A stretch of 64,000 nucleotides of DNA from Gonatopus flavifemur. Its lineage: Eukaryota; Arthropoda; Insecta; Hymenoptera; Dryinidae. Each line of letters starts with the position of its first letter. The first letter of the stretch is position 1. The stretch is from positions 20,280,001 to 20,344,000 of the forward strand of contig JAFFJZ010000006.1 of the NCBI GenBank assembly GCA_018340375.1, given 5' to 3'. Positions 43,505 through 53,887 of this stretch are shown piece after piece. Under the pieces are notes generated by a model, which did no database searches, had not been told where the DNA came from, and was given only the letters and a program-made list of their open reading frames with translations. The position numbers were made by a program, and so were the translations under genes.

Positions 43505-44203
43505 TTGAACAGTTCATCTCAATTTTCTTAAACTATACTCTGAGTCAGTACTTTTCATTACTACAGACGCTTTTACTATATTAATACACAAATCTGCAAG
43601 ATTCTGCTGTTAGGCAACAGTTTCCGTAGTAATTTGCTTTGTAGAATCTTGGTTTTTTTTCATATTTGAGGTTATTCACTCGGAAAATGGAGTTTCAGAA
43701 GTAACGTACAGGGCGCACAAAATCATTTTGGTCCTTTTCTTCTAATTGCATCATTTAATATTACATTAACCCTTCAAAATAAGCTGTTGATCGGCTACCT
43801 ACGATTTTTTCTTTCAAAGTTACGACCGTTCTAAATTATTCAATATCTTTGGGCTTGTAATATCCCCAGGATCTCCTGAGACTGTCGCCAGGCGATGTGG
43901 GAATGAAAATTTCGATTCTCTGACATGATATTCGCAATCAGCGACTCCGCAAACCTTCGAGGGAAATTTTTTAGATAACAATCCCTACAAATAATGATTA
44001 CTGGCGTTTCAATGGGCCGCTGATGGTCCTGCGATGCCGGCAAAAGGCCGCCAATGGTCCTTTGAATGGCCTGCATTCGTGTTTGCTGGGATATCGTTCG
44101 TTTTTCGTAAAATTTGATGCATCATTTTAAATTCGCCATTTTGAGAATGAAAATCTGAATTTTATGATTCCACATTCGTACTCAGCGACCCCAAAATACG
44201 CAT

Positions 44204-44580
44204 CCCTATTCCAAATGTCCGACAGATAAATTTCTGTCAGGATGCGGTCGGTTTTTGTCCCACATGGAGAAAAAAGGTCTGCTAAGAAGTACCATACTTT
44301 ATAGTGTCTGAGTATCAGTCTTGTCCAGATCAAATTATTTACGTGAGAAAATACCTCTAAAAGTACCATACTGATTTGGATTTTCCTACAGAAGTATACT
44401 ACTTTTGCAGATATTTTCATGAGTATAATTTGATCTGGACAAGACTGATGCTCGAACACTATAAAGTATGGTACTTTTTAGCAGATCTTTTTTTCTCCAT
44501 GCAGGCATAATGATTTCCGACAGAACTAGACAAAATTTTGACCGGAATCTGTCGGGATCTGTCGGACATTTTTAATAGGG
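44204..44580. mobile_element. CCCTATTCC element, AT duplication
   Basis: The ends are CCCTATTCCAAATGTCCGAC and GTCGGACATTTTTAATAGGG, flanked by AT. The interior repeats GACAGAT, TCTGTCGG and GACAAAATTTTGACCGG. The 32-kb relative reads ACGCATATTCGAAGGG uninterrupted, which gives the empty site with a single AT. Confidence 0.85.
44263..44501. mobile_element. CATGGAGAAAAAA hairpin element, CA duplication
   Basis: The 239-bp near-palindrome runs from CATGGAGAAAAAAGGTCTGC to GCAGATCTTTTTTTCTCCATG in shortened form, flanked by CA (44261-44262 and 44502-44503). The arms include AAGTACCATACTTTATAGTG, TCTTGTCCAGATCAAATTAT and complements. It is the innermost of three nested elements. Confidence 0.85.
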
Positions 44581-44643
44581 ATGTTCAAGGGAAGTTGGCC
44601 AGTAAAAAAATGGACGCTTCAGAAGGTTAATAATGTGGATGCT

Positions 44644-45023
44644 CCAGATCTTGTTGGGATACATTCCATAACTTGGAATAACTGGAAGTATGCTAGAAAA
44701 AATCGTAAATGACTGGTTAATAGCTTATTTTGGAGGGAAAAAGGAGTGTTGAATTTTGTGTGCCCTCCCAGATAACATCAGAAGTCTTCTGAACGTTTTA
44801 GCAACATAACCTAAGTTCTGCGCGGCTTGATATCCAGATCTTGTTGGGATACATTCCATAACTTGGAATAACTGGAAGTATGCTAGAAAAAATCGTAAAT
44901 GACTGGTTAATAGCTTATTTTGGAGGGAAAAAGGAGTGTTGAATTTTGTGTGCCCTCCCAGATAACATCAGAAGTCTTCTGAACGTTTTAGCAACATAAC
45001 CTAAGTTCTGCGCGGCTTGATAT
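44644..45023 (+). repeat. Two tandem 190-bp units
   Basis: The unit CCAGATCTTGTTGGGATACA ... CGCGGCTTGATAT occupies 44644-44833 and 44834-45023, with no difference that I can see. It spans the right end of the CCCTTCAAAA element and the adjoining TTCTGAACGTT sequence. It is a recent duplication or an assembly artefact. Confidence 0.9.
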
Positions 45024-45380
45024 CCGGGAAATAGGTTTTGATATGTTCAGAAAACCTCCATTTTTAGTGCACTCGAATACGCTCCCGGTACGTTCTTTTC
45101 ATCTCACACGGAACGTCCTTAGTATGTTTTCCAAACGTACTTTCATGGAAACTAACCTTTACAAACATATGTGTAGTATCGCAGAACGTCATTGACACCT
45201 TTATTGAACACATCCCCAAAACGTCGCTTGGTGAAGATAAATAGAACATTACGGAACATTTGTATGTCCCTGGGACGTACATACGACGTTCTTAGAACGT
45301 CCTGGGATCTCATTTGAACGTTCTCTGCGTGAGCAAGTACGTTTTGTGAATGTTTAGAAAACCTCCCGATGCTATCCGGG
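45024..45380. repeat. AACGTTC/GAACGT-word repeat block
   Basis: Bounded by TATCCGGGAAATAGG on the left and AAACCTCCCGATGCTATCCGGG on the right (inverted). It is filled with ACGTTCT, GGAACGTCC, ACGTACATACGACGTTC and TTTGAACGTTC words. It is likely a word-rich TIR element, and the minus frames at 45064-45436 are by-products. The same words occur in the 109-bp elements. Confidence 0.5.
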
Positions 45381-45604
45381 CTGTACATAACCTCAAAAGT
45401 AGTAAAAAAATCCACTTTTCGAAAAGATAACCTCAAATATCACAAAATCTTGACATTGAGTATGCATGTAATTCCTTTTGCTCAATAAATTGATTGAAAT
45501 TGAATTGAAATCTCGACATAATGATGTGCTCAACTCTGACTCCAGATTCGGATTCTGTGTAGCAAATTAATTCGGAAATGACACCTAGTTGTCCAACGGC
45601 AATC

Positions 45605-45713
45605 CCCAGACAGCACAACGTGCCACTGGAACGTTTATGGAAGGTTTATAGAACGTAGGAGAGGTTTTCTGAACGTTCAGAAAACGTCCCAGAGACACAT
45701 TGTGCTGTTAGGG
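45605..45713. mobile_element. CCCAGACAGCAC element, copy 2, TC duplication
   Basis: The 109-bp element has ends CCCAGACAGCACAACGTG and CACATTGTGCTGTTAGGG, flanked by TC on both sides. It is the same length as 36513-36621 and in inverse orientation. The central dyad is TTTTCTGAACGTTCAGAAAA. Confidence 0.8.
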
Positions 45714-47170
45714 TCATAATCTGTATGAATCAGAATGAATCTAGTAGTAATTCAGTAAAATACCAAATTGTGATGAAAAGTGAACTGAAAACATACCGTA
45801 TACTTTTGAAATTTGTATACTTGAAGTATACCGCAATATTTTCAATCATTTGGTATTTATTCAGTACAAATCTTTGGTATAAATCAAGTCTGAACTCGGT
45901 AACAGTATCATTCGAGTATAATTGAGGTATGAACAATTCCCAAACATATCGGACAATTTCAGTATGATCAAAGTATGATCGCATTTGCTAGGGTTAGGGA
46001 ATGTCATTATGGAATCAATCTATGTTGTTGGCTGGGTTAGTTTTTCCTCTTTAGTGCCTCATCAGCCACAGGGAAGAACTTGTGACATTCCAATTAGGGT
46101 TTATAAATGTTTCTTCTCGCGATTCTATTAGAAATTTAAGTATTTCCAGTATCATCAGATCCCTGGCCATAGAACGAGTACCCGGAAGCTTAGATATCTA
46201 TACCTTCTCCTATCTTCCTCTCATCAATATTTATCCTCGATGATCCAAAATGTGATGATGGTTTTGGCGTCAAACAGCGATAAAACTATTCGATAAAACA
46301 CCTTTGTGCAGTGATAATCACTCGAGGAAAAGTCGTTGAATGACTTTTACACGAGCATGTGTACGTGCGATCAATTATTGGCGTTCAGTCACTCCGATGA
46401 GAGTTACGGTTCGAAATCCATATACAGTTTCGTTTTCTTCTTTGTTTTCCCTTGCGATGTGACGTGTATGTGCAAACTCCGCTTATCGATAAATAAAGAA
46501 AATTGCTTCAAGGAAAGCAAGACTAGAGCAAAAACTCTTAGAAGAAGGAATGCCGCTCCACTCACTCCATCGTGAATCAACTATCTTTATCACATACGTT
46601 GTGTCGTCGTTGTTGCCTTCGTCGCGAACGATACCTCTCTATCGTTCTTAGGGTATGAACAGTGAGCTATCGCATTCTACCGCTTGAACGAGTCTGTCGC
46701 TCTTCTCTACTGAATTACAGTCTTTCCTCGATGCATGGCAGAGGCGAAATACAAGGTCTATGTGATCCCAAATGTCGCATCGCTCTGATAATTGTGTTTT
46801 TATGTTCCTCTCTGTTTCAGTAACATACATCTGATCTTGTTTTCCGATGTAAAGTAACGCGAGCAATCGATTCGTCTCTCATTCAATTTTGAATTTTCCT
46901 CCAAGTTATTAGAGTTCACGATTCGAGAGTAGTATTTCCCACTGAATTATTGGGAACATAAACGAATCATCATTTATCCACTTAGAATGGTCTTCTGAAG
47001 TTTCAAATGGAAGGTTTATGTGGGTTTCGATGGATAGAAAAAAAGATTCCGTTTTTATGGATCGTGCTCCTTTGTGCCAGAGAATAAATGGCCGCTATCT
47101 GAACTCTTATACCAATCCTGGTTCCACTCGTGAGGTTCTCTATTATATGCTAGCTTCGATATACATACAG
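45714..47170. other. Mixed, partly single-copy sequence, no supported gene
   Basis: At 45720-45990 GTATAC, TACTTGAAGTATA and AGTATGATCA words recur. At 46060-46110 AAGAACTTGTGACATTCC and AATTAGGG match repeats near 49636 and 58090. From 46140 to 47000 the composition is more balanced. The 46336-46575 frame has no recognisable domain. Confidence 0.4.
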
Positions 47171-47492
47171 CACTCGTTGTCTAAAAGATATCTTCAGAAA
47201 CAATTAAGAACAATGCAAGAAGTCTCATATGTAACATGAATAGATATCTTTTAGAAGTCTTAAACTGTTCCTTCTTTTAAAAGATATCTTCAAGAACGTT
47301 TTCAGAAACCTTTTCGAATGTTCTCAAAGATATCTTTCAGAAACTTCTCAAAGGTTTCTAAAGACGTTCTTGAAGATGTCGTTTAGAAGTAAGAACAGTT
47401 TAAGACTTCTAAAAGATGTCTATTCATGTTGCATATGAGACTTCTTGCATTGTTCTTAATTATTTCTGAAGATATCTTTCAGACAACGAGTG
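47171..47492. repeat. 322-bp inverted repeat made of AAGATATCTT words
   Basis: It begins CACTCGTTGTCTAAAAGATA and ends TATCTTTCAGACAACGAGTG in shortened form. The arms are about 150 bp (AAGAAGTCTCATATG against CATATGAGACTTCTT, and TTTAGAAGTCTTAAACTGTT against AACAGTTTAAGACTTCTAAA). AAGATATCTT and AAGATGTC recur throughout. No flanking duplication is clear. Confidence 0.85.
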
Positions 47493-48959
47493 TTGTGTGG
47501 ATTGTCATTTGAACTCCATTTTTCTTTCTAACGATTCACGAAGAATCGAGATAACTCATTTGATCATTTTTGTTCTGAATCATCGTTGAAAAATCTTACA
47601 AGAACGGATTAACTGATATGCATCTTCGATTAATAAACACGAATTTGAAATATAAGAAGTCAAAGGCGAGTCAGTTGAGGGCTCGAGTGAATAATTAACT
47701 AAGAAGTGACTAACTCGGTATGCATGAATCGTTGAAAAGACTCGAAGATAAGGAGTTGATATTCCACTTAGTATCAATTCATTATCATTTCACTGAGTTC
47801 CGATATTTCATTGGATTGAAAAAAAAGAATTGTTGGTAATGTGAGGATCGATTAGTCAAGAAAAACGAATCAATCCTATGAAATGCAGTCACACCTAATT
47901 GCGTTTTAACATTGAAATAACAGCTGAAGGTCATTTTGTGTGCATTGTTGCGCGACGATTTAGCTGCGTGCTGTTGAGATACATGACGACGATATATGAA
48001 TATGAAGGCCGTGGCAAGACAATGGACGCTTTGTATCATCTTGGCTTCATTCCGTCCATTTATTACACCTCCGTAATTCTGCAATTCAATCCAACAAAGA
48101 GATCAGTTTGTTTTAAGCGTAATCTAGGTAATATAAACATATGTGTTTTAGATTGAATAAAAGATTCTTCCTTATTTTTATAGATTGTTCGTTATTGAGG
48201 TTTCAACAAAAGTTTGTTTCGTGTTGATATAATGTCACGTTCATGGAAGAACCATTTTAATGTAAAAACGCATTATATAAAACACATCTCACACGAATGT
48301 TCTACGGAAATCACATTCTTATCCATCCCGATGTAAAAATCAATGAACAGTTCGGTACTTTGATTTTGATAGAAACAATTTGGGAATTCCTGCGCCATTA
48401 TTTTCTTTTTTTCAACTAGTGATATTTATCTGACACATTTCGAATAACAATAGAGTTTCAAACGTTGACAGAGTCGTGGCAGAACAGGAAGATACGTTTT
48501 TAAAATGTTGTTGGAACGTTTAGGGAACTTTTTCCACGGTTTTTAAGGGATAACACCATTTTTGAATCGTCAAATGATGTGTAAGTTTTGAAGCATGGAA
48601 GTAGATGTGCGCATAAGCACTGCGACTTTCGAAATGAAATCCTGAACTCATTGGCATCGAAGATTAGAGGTAATTCTTATTTGAATCATCTTTAATTACG
48701 AGTAAACCGTTACGAATACTTGAAACGTATTTTTCTCAACATTGTTCTTTGAATTTCGAATAGTGAAATCTCACTGATTACAGAAACGTGCCTGATATTC
48801 AATCTTTTCCATTGTGTCGGCATTTGTGACGAAGCTGAAACGGGCAGCCGTAAAGTTAGCAGCCGATTGTTATAATATTTTACAAAGAATTTTTATTTAG
48901 GATTTAAGCATTTGAAAAGGGTAGTGACACGCTGCTCAATCGATTTCTGCACAGAGAGA
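47493..48959. other. No supported gene
   Basis: The 47899-48156 plus frame (85 codons) is the best open stretch, but it has no domain I know and no splice context. GTTGTTGGAACGTTTAGGG near 48508 is a fragment of the AACGTTC family. The rest looks AT-rich and single-copy. Confidence 0.4.
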
Positions 48960-49259
48960 GCATTAAGTTGCTATAAAATATACCGAAATTCCTGTTCAAT
49001 CACACTGCAAACTGAAGGGTAATAACATAATAACACTGTTTATCCGTGTTCACACACATTATCCGTGTTCTTGTAGTCAATTTTAAAACCCTTCTGTTTG
49101 CAGTGCAACCGAAGTCTCCGATGAAAATGAAAGTTTGCTGCAGTTGTTACATCAATTGCGATAAATCTAATACATATTGCGGTATAAATCACAGCAATTT
49201 AATGTTATTCCTATATTCATCGGACATGTGGTAAATTTTACAGCAAATTTTTCTCTGTG
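48960..49259. mobile_element. CACAGAG element, copy 2, TG duplication
   Basis: The ends are CACAGAGAGAGCATTAAG and CAGCAAATTTTTCTCTGTG, flanked by TG. Over most of its length it matches 41732-41959, but it is interrupted at TCAATCA by the 103-bp element 49003-49105. Confidence 0.85.
49003..49105. mobile_element. 103-bp CACTGCAAAC element nested in CACAGAG copy 2, CA duplication
   Basis: The ends are CACTGCAAACTGAAGGGT and ACCCTTCTGTTTGCAGTG in short form. CA is at 49001-49002 and 49106-49107. The uninterrupted relative at 41798-41812 has TCACTCAACC, with a single CA. This gives direct evidence for a 2-bp duplication that is not TA. Confidence 0.9.
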
Positions 49260-49912
49260 TGATATAAAAAAAAGCTTTGACAACGTTTGATCAAAAGTTA
49301 TAACAATCGGCTGCTAGTTTCAGCTGCTTCATGCATTTGTTTTCGGTGTTGACGTTCTTTAAAATAAGGCTAGTTTTGGTTGCATCTTAAAATCAGTTCA
49401 TTTTCAGGATGGAAGTGTGTTTTTATACCGTGAAGTCGACCTCTGCAAAATAGTGCATGTATATTGCGGAATCGGTAAATATCAACTGATTTTGGCAGTG
49501 AAACGTCATTAGTAAGATGTACTTTTGATTACTAAATCAGCGACTATCCATTTATTATGCAGAGAAATTTCGCTGATTCCATTCAGTGGTCAACCTTCAA
49601 TTGAAAAAACAGTGGGATTTCACTATGCAAATTTACCCTGGTAGAAATGTAACAAGTTCTTCCGTGTGAACCGTGAGGCTCTGAAGGGGAAGAACTAATT
49701 AAGAAAGATCAGCGAGGCGCTAGCCAGTAACTGATACGTTGAATCCAACCAGCGTTGGTCGAGCAAAACCGACAAGTTATTGGACTAATTAATGACACAG
49801 ATCTTCAAACAATGGGGTCATGATTGCTGTTAGACAGTTACCCTAGTAGAAATGCTCTAGTGATTGACAAGTTTTGTAACGCTCAACTATAGCCAAAAAC
49901 TACCCGCAGAAA

Positions 49913-50338
49913 AATATATTTTGAAAAGTTCCATAATTTATTGAGAATCAGCGCCAGTTTGTGACGGATAGAATTATTGACCTAAATATAGCGTGAAAAG
50001 TACCATAATTTCCTGTAGAAATACATCTAATCATGGTACTTTCAGAAGGAAAGTATCATCCTAGACTGGCGCTGGTCCTCAATAAATTATGGGACTTTCC
50101 AACACTGACCAATCAGAAAAAACCGAAGTATGCCAATGTTGACAACAGGCGGAGTACAGTGCCAGTATTGGACCCCCAAGAGTCGGCTAGCACGTACCCA
50201 GTATGGAAAAGCGTTATCATTTCGGACAAATGCCAGTACTGCTGCAGTGCAGACCGCCAGTACCCCGCCAGCGTTAGACGGTACTGGCGCAGTACTGCGC
50301 CAGTTGTTAAATTCTGATTGGGATTAGTTTTCTCCGTG
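49913..50338. mobile_element. CCCGCAGAAAA...TTTTCTCCGTG element (third level), TA duplication
   Basis: It starts CCCGCAGAAAAATATATT and ends AGTTTTCTCCGTG, flanked by TA (49911-49912 and 50339-50340). The inner arms GTTCCATAATTTATTGAG, AATCAGCGCCAG and complements form a hairpin at 49933-50102. A CCCAATCAG element is inserted near its right end. Confidence 0.6.
50109..50322. mobile_element. CCCAATCAG element, compact copy (fourth level)
   Basis: It runs from CCAATCAGAAAAAACCGAAG to AATTCTGATTGGG and is nearly identical to 33472-34113 but uninterrupted (GCGCCAGTTGTTAAATTC). Words are CCAGTACTGCTGCAGTGC and GTACTGGCGCAGTACTGCGC. The first C of the left end is missing. Confidence 0.8.
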
Positions 50339-50660
50339 TAGACGCTTGCAAGTGCCTCGTAGGGTTCTGATGAGGTACTCGCCAGTGTCTAGTATTTGGA
50401 GAGTTAAGCGTTACAAAACTCGTCAATAACTAGAGCATTTCTCCTTGGGCGTGGGTCATTCCCAAATTCCTCGGTAGTTTACTGGCGAGTGCTTTATGAG
50501 TTACTCGGTAGTGCCTGTTCAGTTTTTCCGATTAGTTCCTCGTTAGTGAGAGCGTTACATCCCTGATCAGTTCTTTGGTAGTTTTCCCGTCTAGTGCCTC
50601 CTCAATAAAAAGGATGAACCGATGAATGCCTTATGGCTTATTAATCGAAATTTCTACCAG

Positions 50661-51137
50661 CATAAATTTGCGTTTTCTATTCAACATCGAGTAACGAAAT
50701 TGATGATAAAACATTACACTTTCTTTGAAATCTATACCATTTTGTGAAAAATGCACATTTTTCAAAAATCCATTATTTTTGGTTTATTTTTTGAGATCAA
50801 TCCTGGATTGAGTTATCGCTCCCACCGCACAACCATCAATCTTCGCAACACTCCACGGTCAGTCTCCTGTCAAGCCGTCATTCTTGCTAGAAAAAATTCA
50901 ATGGTAGCATAACACATTCCCGTACTTGAATTTTAATAAAAGCTTTTGAGATTTCAAAAAAATTTCAAAAAGCGTAAGTTTTGGAAGGGTGAAAGTGGGG
51001 TGACCCTCTTCAAACATTCCTTGAGCTGCTAGGCGTCAAGTATTCAGCCAAAGTGGATCATATTATCAGGTGATATCCGCGTCGATATCGTTTCGACTGT
51101 ATCAACTAAATTTCATCTATTATACTTGAATATCATA
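50661..51137. other. No gene seen
   Basis: AT-rich single-copy-looking sequence between the nested elements and the second 1103-bp element. Confidence 0.4.
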
Positions 51138-52240
51138 CACTGTAAAAAAAAACTGGAAATTTACTGTGCAACTGGACTGGAAATTTCCAGTGCTAGTACT
51201 GGAATATGGATATTCCAGTACATGTACAGAGATTTTGTTGTTACGTTACTGAAAATTTACCAAGCATAACTGAAAATTCAGTCATTGTACTGGAATTTTC
51301 AAGTTTGAGATGATGTACTGAAATTTTGCCATGATTTCGCGAAAATTTTACCGGCTCGTACTACAATTTTATAGTTCTTGTGCACCAAAAAAAAATATTC
51401 CCTCAAAAAGGACTTGAGAAAAAATTTGGAATTTAGAAAAAAAAACCTAATCGTTGGTATACTGGAATTATACAGGTTTTTAACTGCAATTCTCAGGTTT
51501 TGTGATGGAATTTTCCAGTTACTATGCAATTGAATTATACAGGTTTTGAACTGCAATTTTCAGGTCGTGTGATGGAATTTTCCAGTTGCTATGCAACGGA
51601 ATTTAATCACTGTAGCACTGAAATTTTCCACTTCTATTGAACTTCGTCATTTCTGGCAGGAAAAATTTCAAGTCTTTATATTAAAAATTTCCTGATTGAG
51701 ATTTTGAATAATAATTGTAATTGTAGCCAATGAAATTGATATATGAGGTTTTTCCAAGACTTATCCTCTTGTGTTCTAGATATGAAGCATATGTAGTAAC
51801 CCAAGCTGGCCTTCCAACATGTCGCGCTATAGCTCATCGGTTAGGTCTTAGGTTTCAGTTGGTAGGCAGGTAGAAAAGTGTGGGTTCAAATCCTGTTAGG
51901 TAGACATGAGTTTCTGTCCATCCAAATGAACGATCAAAAGTTTCTCAATCATCTTGGAACACAAGGACCCTGCAAAATCACTTTGCGTGAGCAATTTTTT
52001 TTCAATTTTCATGGATATTTTCAGCATTAATTTTCCAGTACATGTCCTGGAAAAGTCCAGCTCGTGTACTGAAAAATTCCAGTACCGAGGCTCAGAAAAT
52101 TTCCAGTTTTGATGCTGAAATTCCATAACGTTTGCACTGACTTTTTGCAGTACAAATGTGCTGAAATTTTCCGGTACATGTACAGGTTAATTGCTTCCAG
52201 TACATGTACTGGAATTTTCCGGTGAAATTTTTTTACAGTG
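51138..52240. mobile_element. 1103-bp CACTGTAAAAAA element, copy 2 (inverted), TA duplication
   Basis: Exact reverse-orientation counterpart of 42402-43504, with the same length and only a few substitutions. TA flanks both sides (51136-51137 and 52241-52242), whereas copy 1 has TT, so these are independent insertions and not one duplicated segment. Confidence 0.92.
51821..51901 (+). other. tRNA-like module with RNA polymerase III boxes, copy 2
   Basis: Plus strand: A-box-like TAGCTCATCGG at 51830-51840 and B box GGTTCAAATCC at 51883-51893. It is essentially identical to copy 1 at 42741-42821, so the module was already inside the 1103-bp element before it spread. The acceptor stem is not complementary. 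Confidence 0.65.
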
Positions 52241-52242
52241 TA

Positions 52243-53013
52243 GCACCCACACGACAGCTTATTTCTTGGGAACATTAGCTAAACTTCCGCCGATAAAGCG
52301 TGTATATGAAGCTGGAATTAGCAGCCGTGAAGCTAAAACAAGGTGTCTACTACCCTTTATATATCCTCGAATCCTGGGAAAGACCTGGGATCATTTTTAC
52401 CTCATCCTAGAAAAGTTGAAATTGTGTTTTTGATTGAAAACTGCGATATTTATATTACTATTGAATACCTGGGGCTTAAAACTTGATCGAATATGTTGTC
52501 CAAATGCGAAATGAAATATACCTGTTACCAATATTCATCAAAAGAAGCATTTTCTTCAAGTTTAAATTTTATTCCATGACCATTACTCGATGAAATGGAA
52601 ATTAATCAGTGAAAATTTTATCCCCGTTGAAATAAATGTCTCATGAAACGTACATGACGATTACTTGGCAAGATCTGATTGAAATATTATAAGACTTTGG
52701 ATCTAGTTTCGTTGGACATTGCAGAAGTCAAAAACATGATTCGAATGATCGAAGAATTCCATCGATAGATGATATTTAATCACGAGTTGATATCAAAATC
52801 CGAGCTGGTCGAACTTTGAAGAGAAACAGTATCGAAGAAGGTTTAAAGTTTAGAATTTATTCCTCCGTGTCGGAGAAAAGCATGATAAAATTGTGTAGAT
52901 ACAGGAAATCAATGAAAAATCGGGAATACTTCTGATATTATTAGATTTAGAGAATAAGAGGTAATATATGGAATAATATTCGAACAACCTGCGAAGAGTG
53001 AAAAATAATACAG
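52243..53013. other. No gene seen
   Basis: AT-rich sequence. A slightly GC-richer patch at 52250-52400 has no supported frame. No TIR pair was recognised. Confidence 0.4.
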
Positions 53014-53879
53014 CAGGGTTTGAACAAAATAACCCAGCCCAGTTTTACCCACCGGGTTTTTTTTTGCGAAAAAGCCCTCTTGAAATATTCCCCCTAAGAA
53101 TTATTCAAAATTTACCTCTATAATTATGGACATAAGAAATTGCTTCTGAAAGAAGCAAATGCGAGTGAAGTGAAATCCAAAGGATAACTATGTATAAGTA
53201 CTGAATCATGTTGGAATAAAACGCATTTCCAATCAATCTTATAGTTCATAAATAGAATATATATATATAATGTTTAGTATCAAAATATTTCGAAATCATT
53301 TAAAGAAAAATATTGAATTGAAATGTGAAGTATAATTGTAGAATTTCAATTACGTATTTCACTTGTCATATCAAATGTACGTGATATAAACCACAATGTA
53401 TCGCATATGACAAACAAAAAATTCTTTTCCAAGAATGTGAATAGAATTCTTGTTGAACTCTTTTCAGACTGATGAATTCATTGAGAACTCTAAAAGTGTG
53501 AACTCTATTTTACATATATCAACGAGTTCTTTGAGAGCAATGAAACGATCTAAAAAGCAATTCAGAAGAAATCGTTGATGTTGATGGGATAGAACATTTT
53601 CAGAATTCTTCATGAATTCTTAACTTCGAAAAGAGTACCACAAGAATTCTATTCATATTCTTGAGAAAAAACTTCTTCGAGTGTTATATGAGATGTGAGA
53701 CCATTTTATGAACGAACGATCAATTCGGAATTTAAATCAACAGAGCTATAAAATGATTCAAAACTATTAAAAATATAAATCTAATGATAATAAGCCAAAT
53801 TACAAGAAACACAAAACTCCCCCGAAAATCCACTCGATTGTTAAAAAAAACGGCCTGGGTCGGGTTTTTTCGAACCCTG
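53014..53879. mobile_element. hAT-like element, CAGGGTT ends, near-perfect 8-bp duplication
   Basis: The 866-bp element starts CAGGGTTTGAACAAAATAAC and ends GGGTTTTTTCGAACCCTG. TAATACAG (53006-53013) and TAAGACAG (53880-53887) differ by one base. The subterminal AGTTTTACCCACCGGGTTTT stretch is shared with 13805-15214. GAATTC and AGAATTCTT words fill 53440-53690. No transposase remains. Confidence 0.82.
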
Positions 53880-53887
53880 TAAGACAG

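Larger units (their letters stand above)
43770..44737. mobile_element. CCCTTCAAAA element, copy 2, with two nested elements, AA duplication
   Basis: The ends are CCCTTCAAAATAAGCTGTTG and AATAGCTTATTTTGGAGGG, with AA on both sides. Interior words match 31914-32725. A CCCTATT element (44204-44580) is inserted in it and itself holds a CATGGAG element (44263-44501). Confidence 0.75.
49841..50449. mobile_element. CCCTAGTAGAAATGC element (second level)
   Basis: CCCTAGTAGAAATGCTCTAG and GACAAGTTTTGTAACGCT on the left match AGCGTTACAAAACTCGTC and CTAGAGCATTTCTCCTTGGG on the right. TA precedes the left end, but CG follows the right end. The element at 49913-50338 is inserted in it. Confidence 0.6.
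49636..50660. mobile_element. CCCTGGTAGAAATG element, outermost of four nested elements
   Basis: The left end CCCTGGTAGAAATGTAACAAG is preceded by TA. The right end AAATTTCTACCAG stops near 50660 without a clean GGG. The interior carries ACTAGTGCCTC, ACTCGCCAGTG and GTTACTCGGTAGTGCC words. Related ends occur near 46075 and 58090. Confidence 0.5.

Noticed and set aside
46336..46575. 79-codon plus-strand frame as a small gene
   Set aside because: The composition is mixed and no family was recognised; nothing beyond the open frame supports it.
47899..48156. 85-codon plus-strand frame as a gene
   Set aside because: No known domain and no splice signals or coding-like context that I could support.
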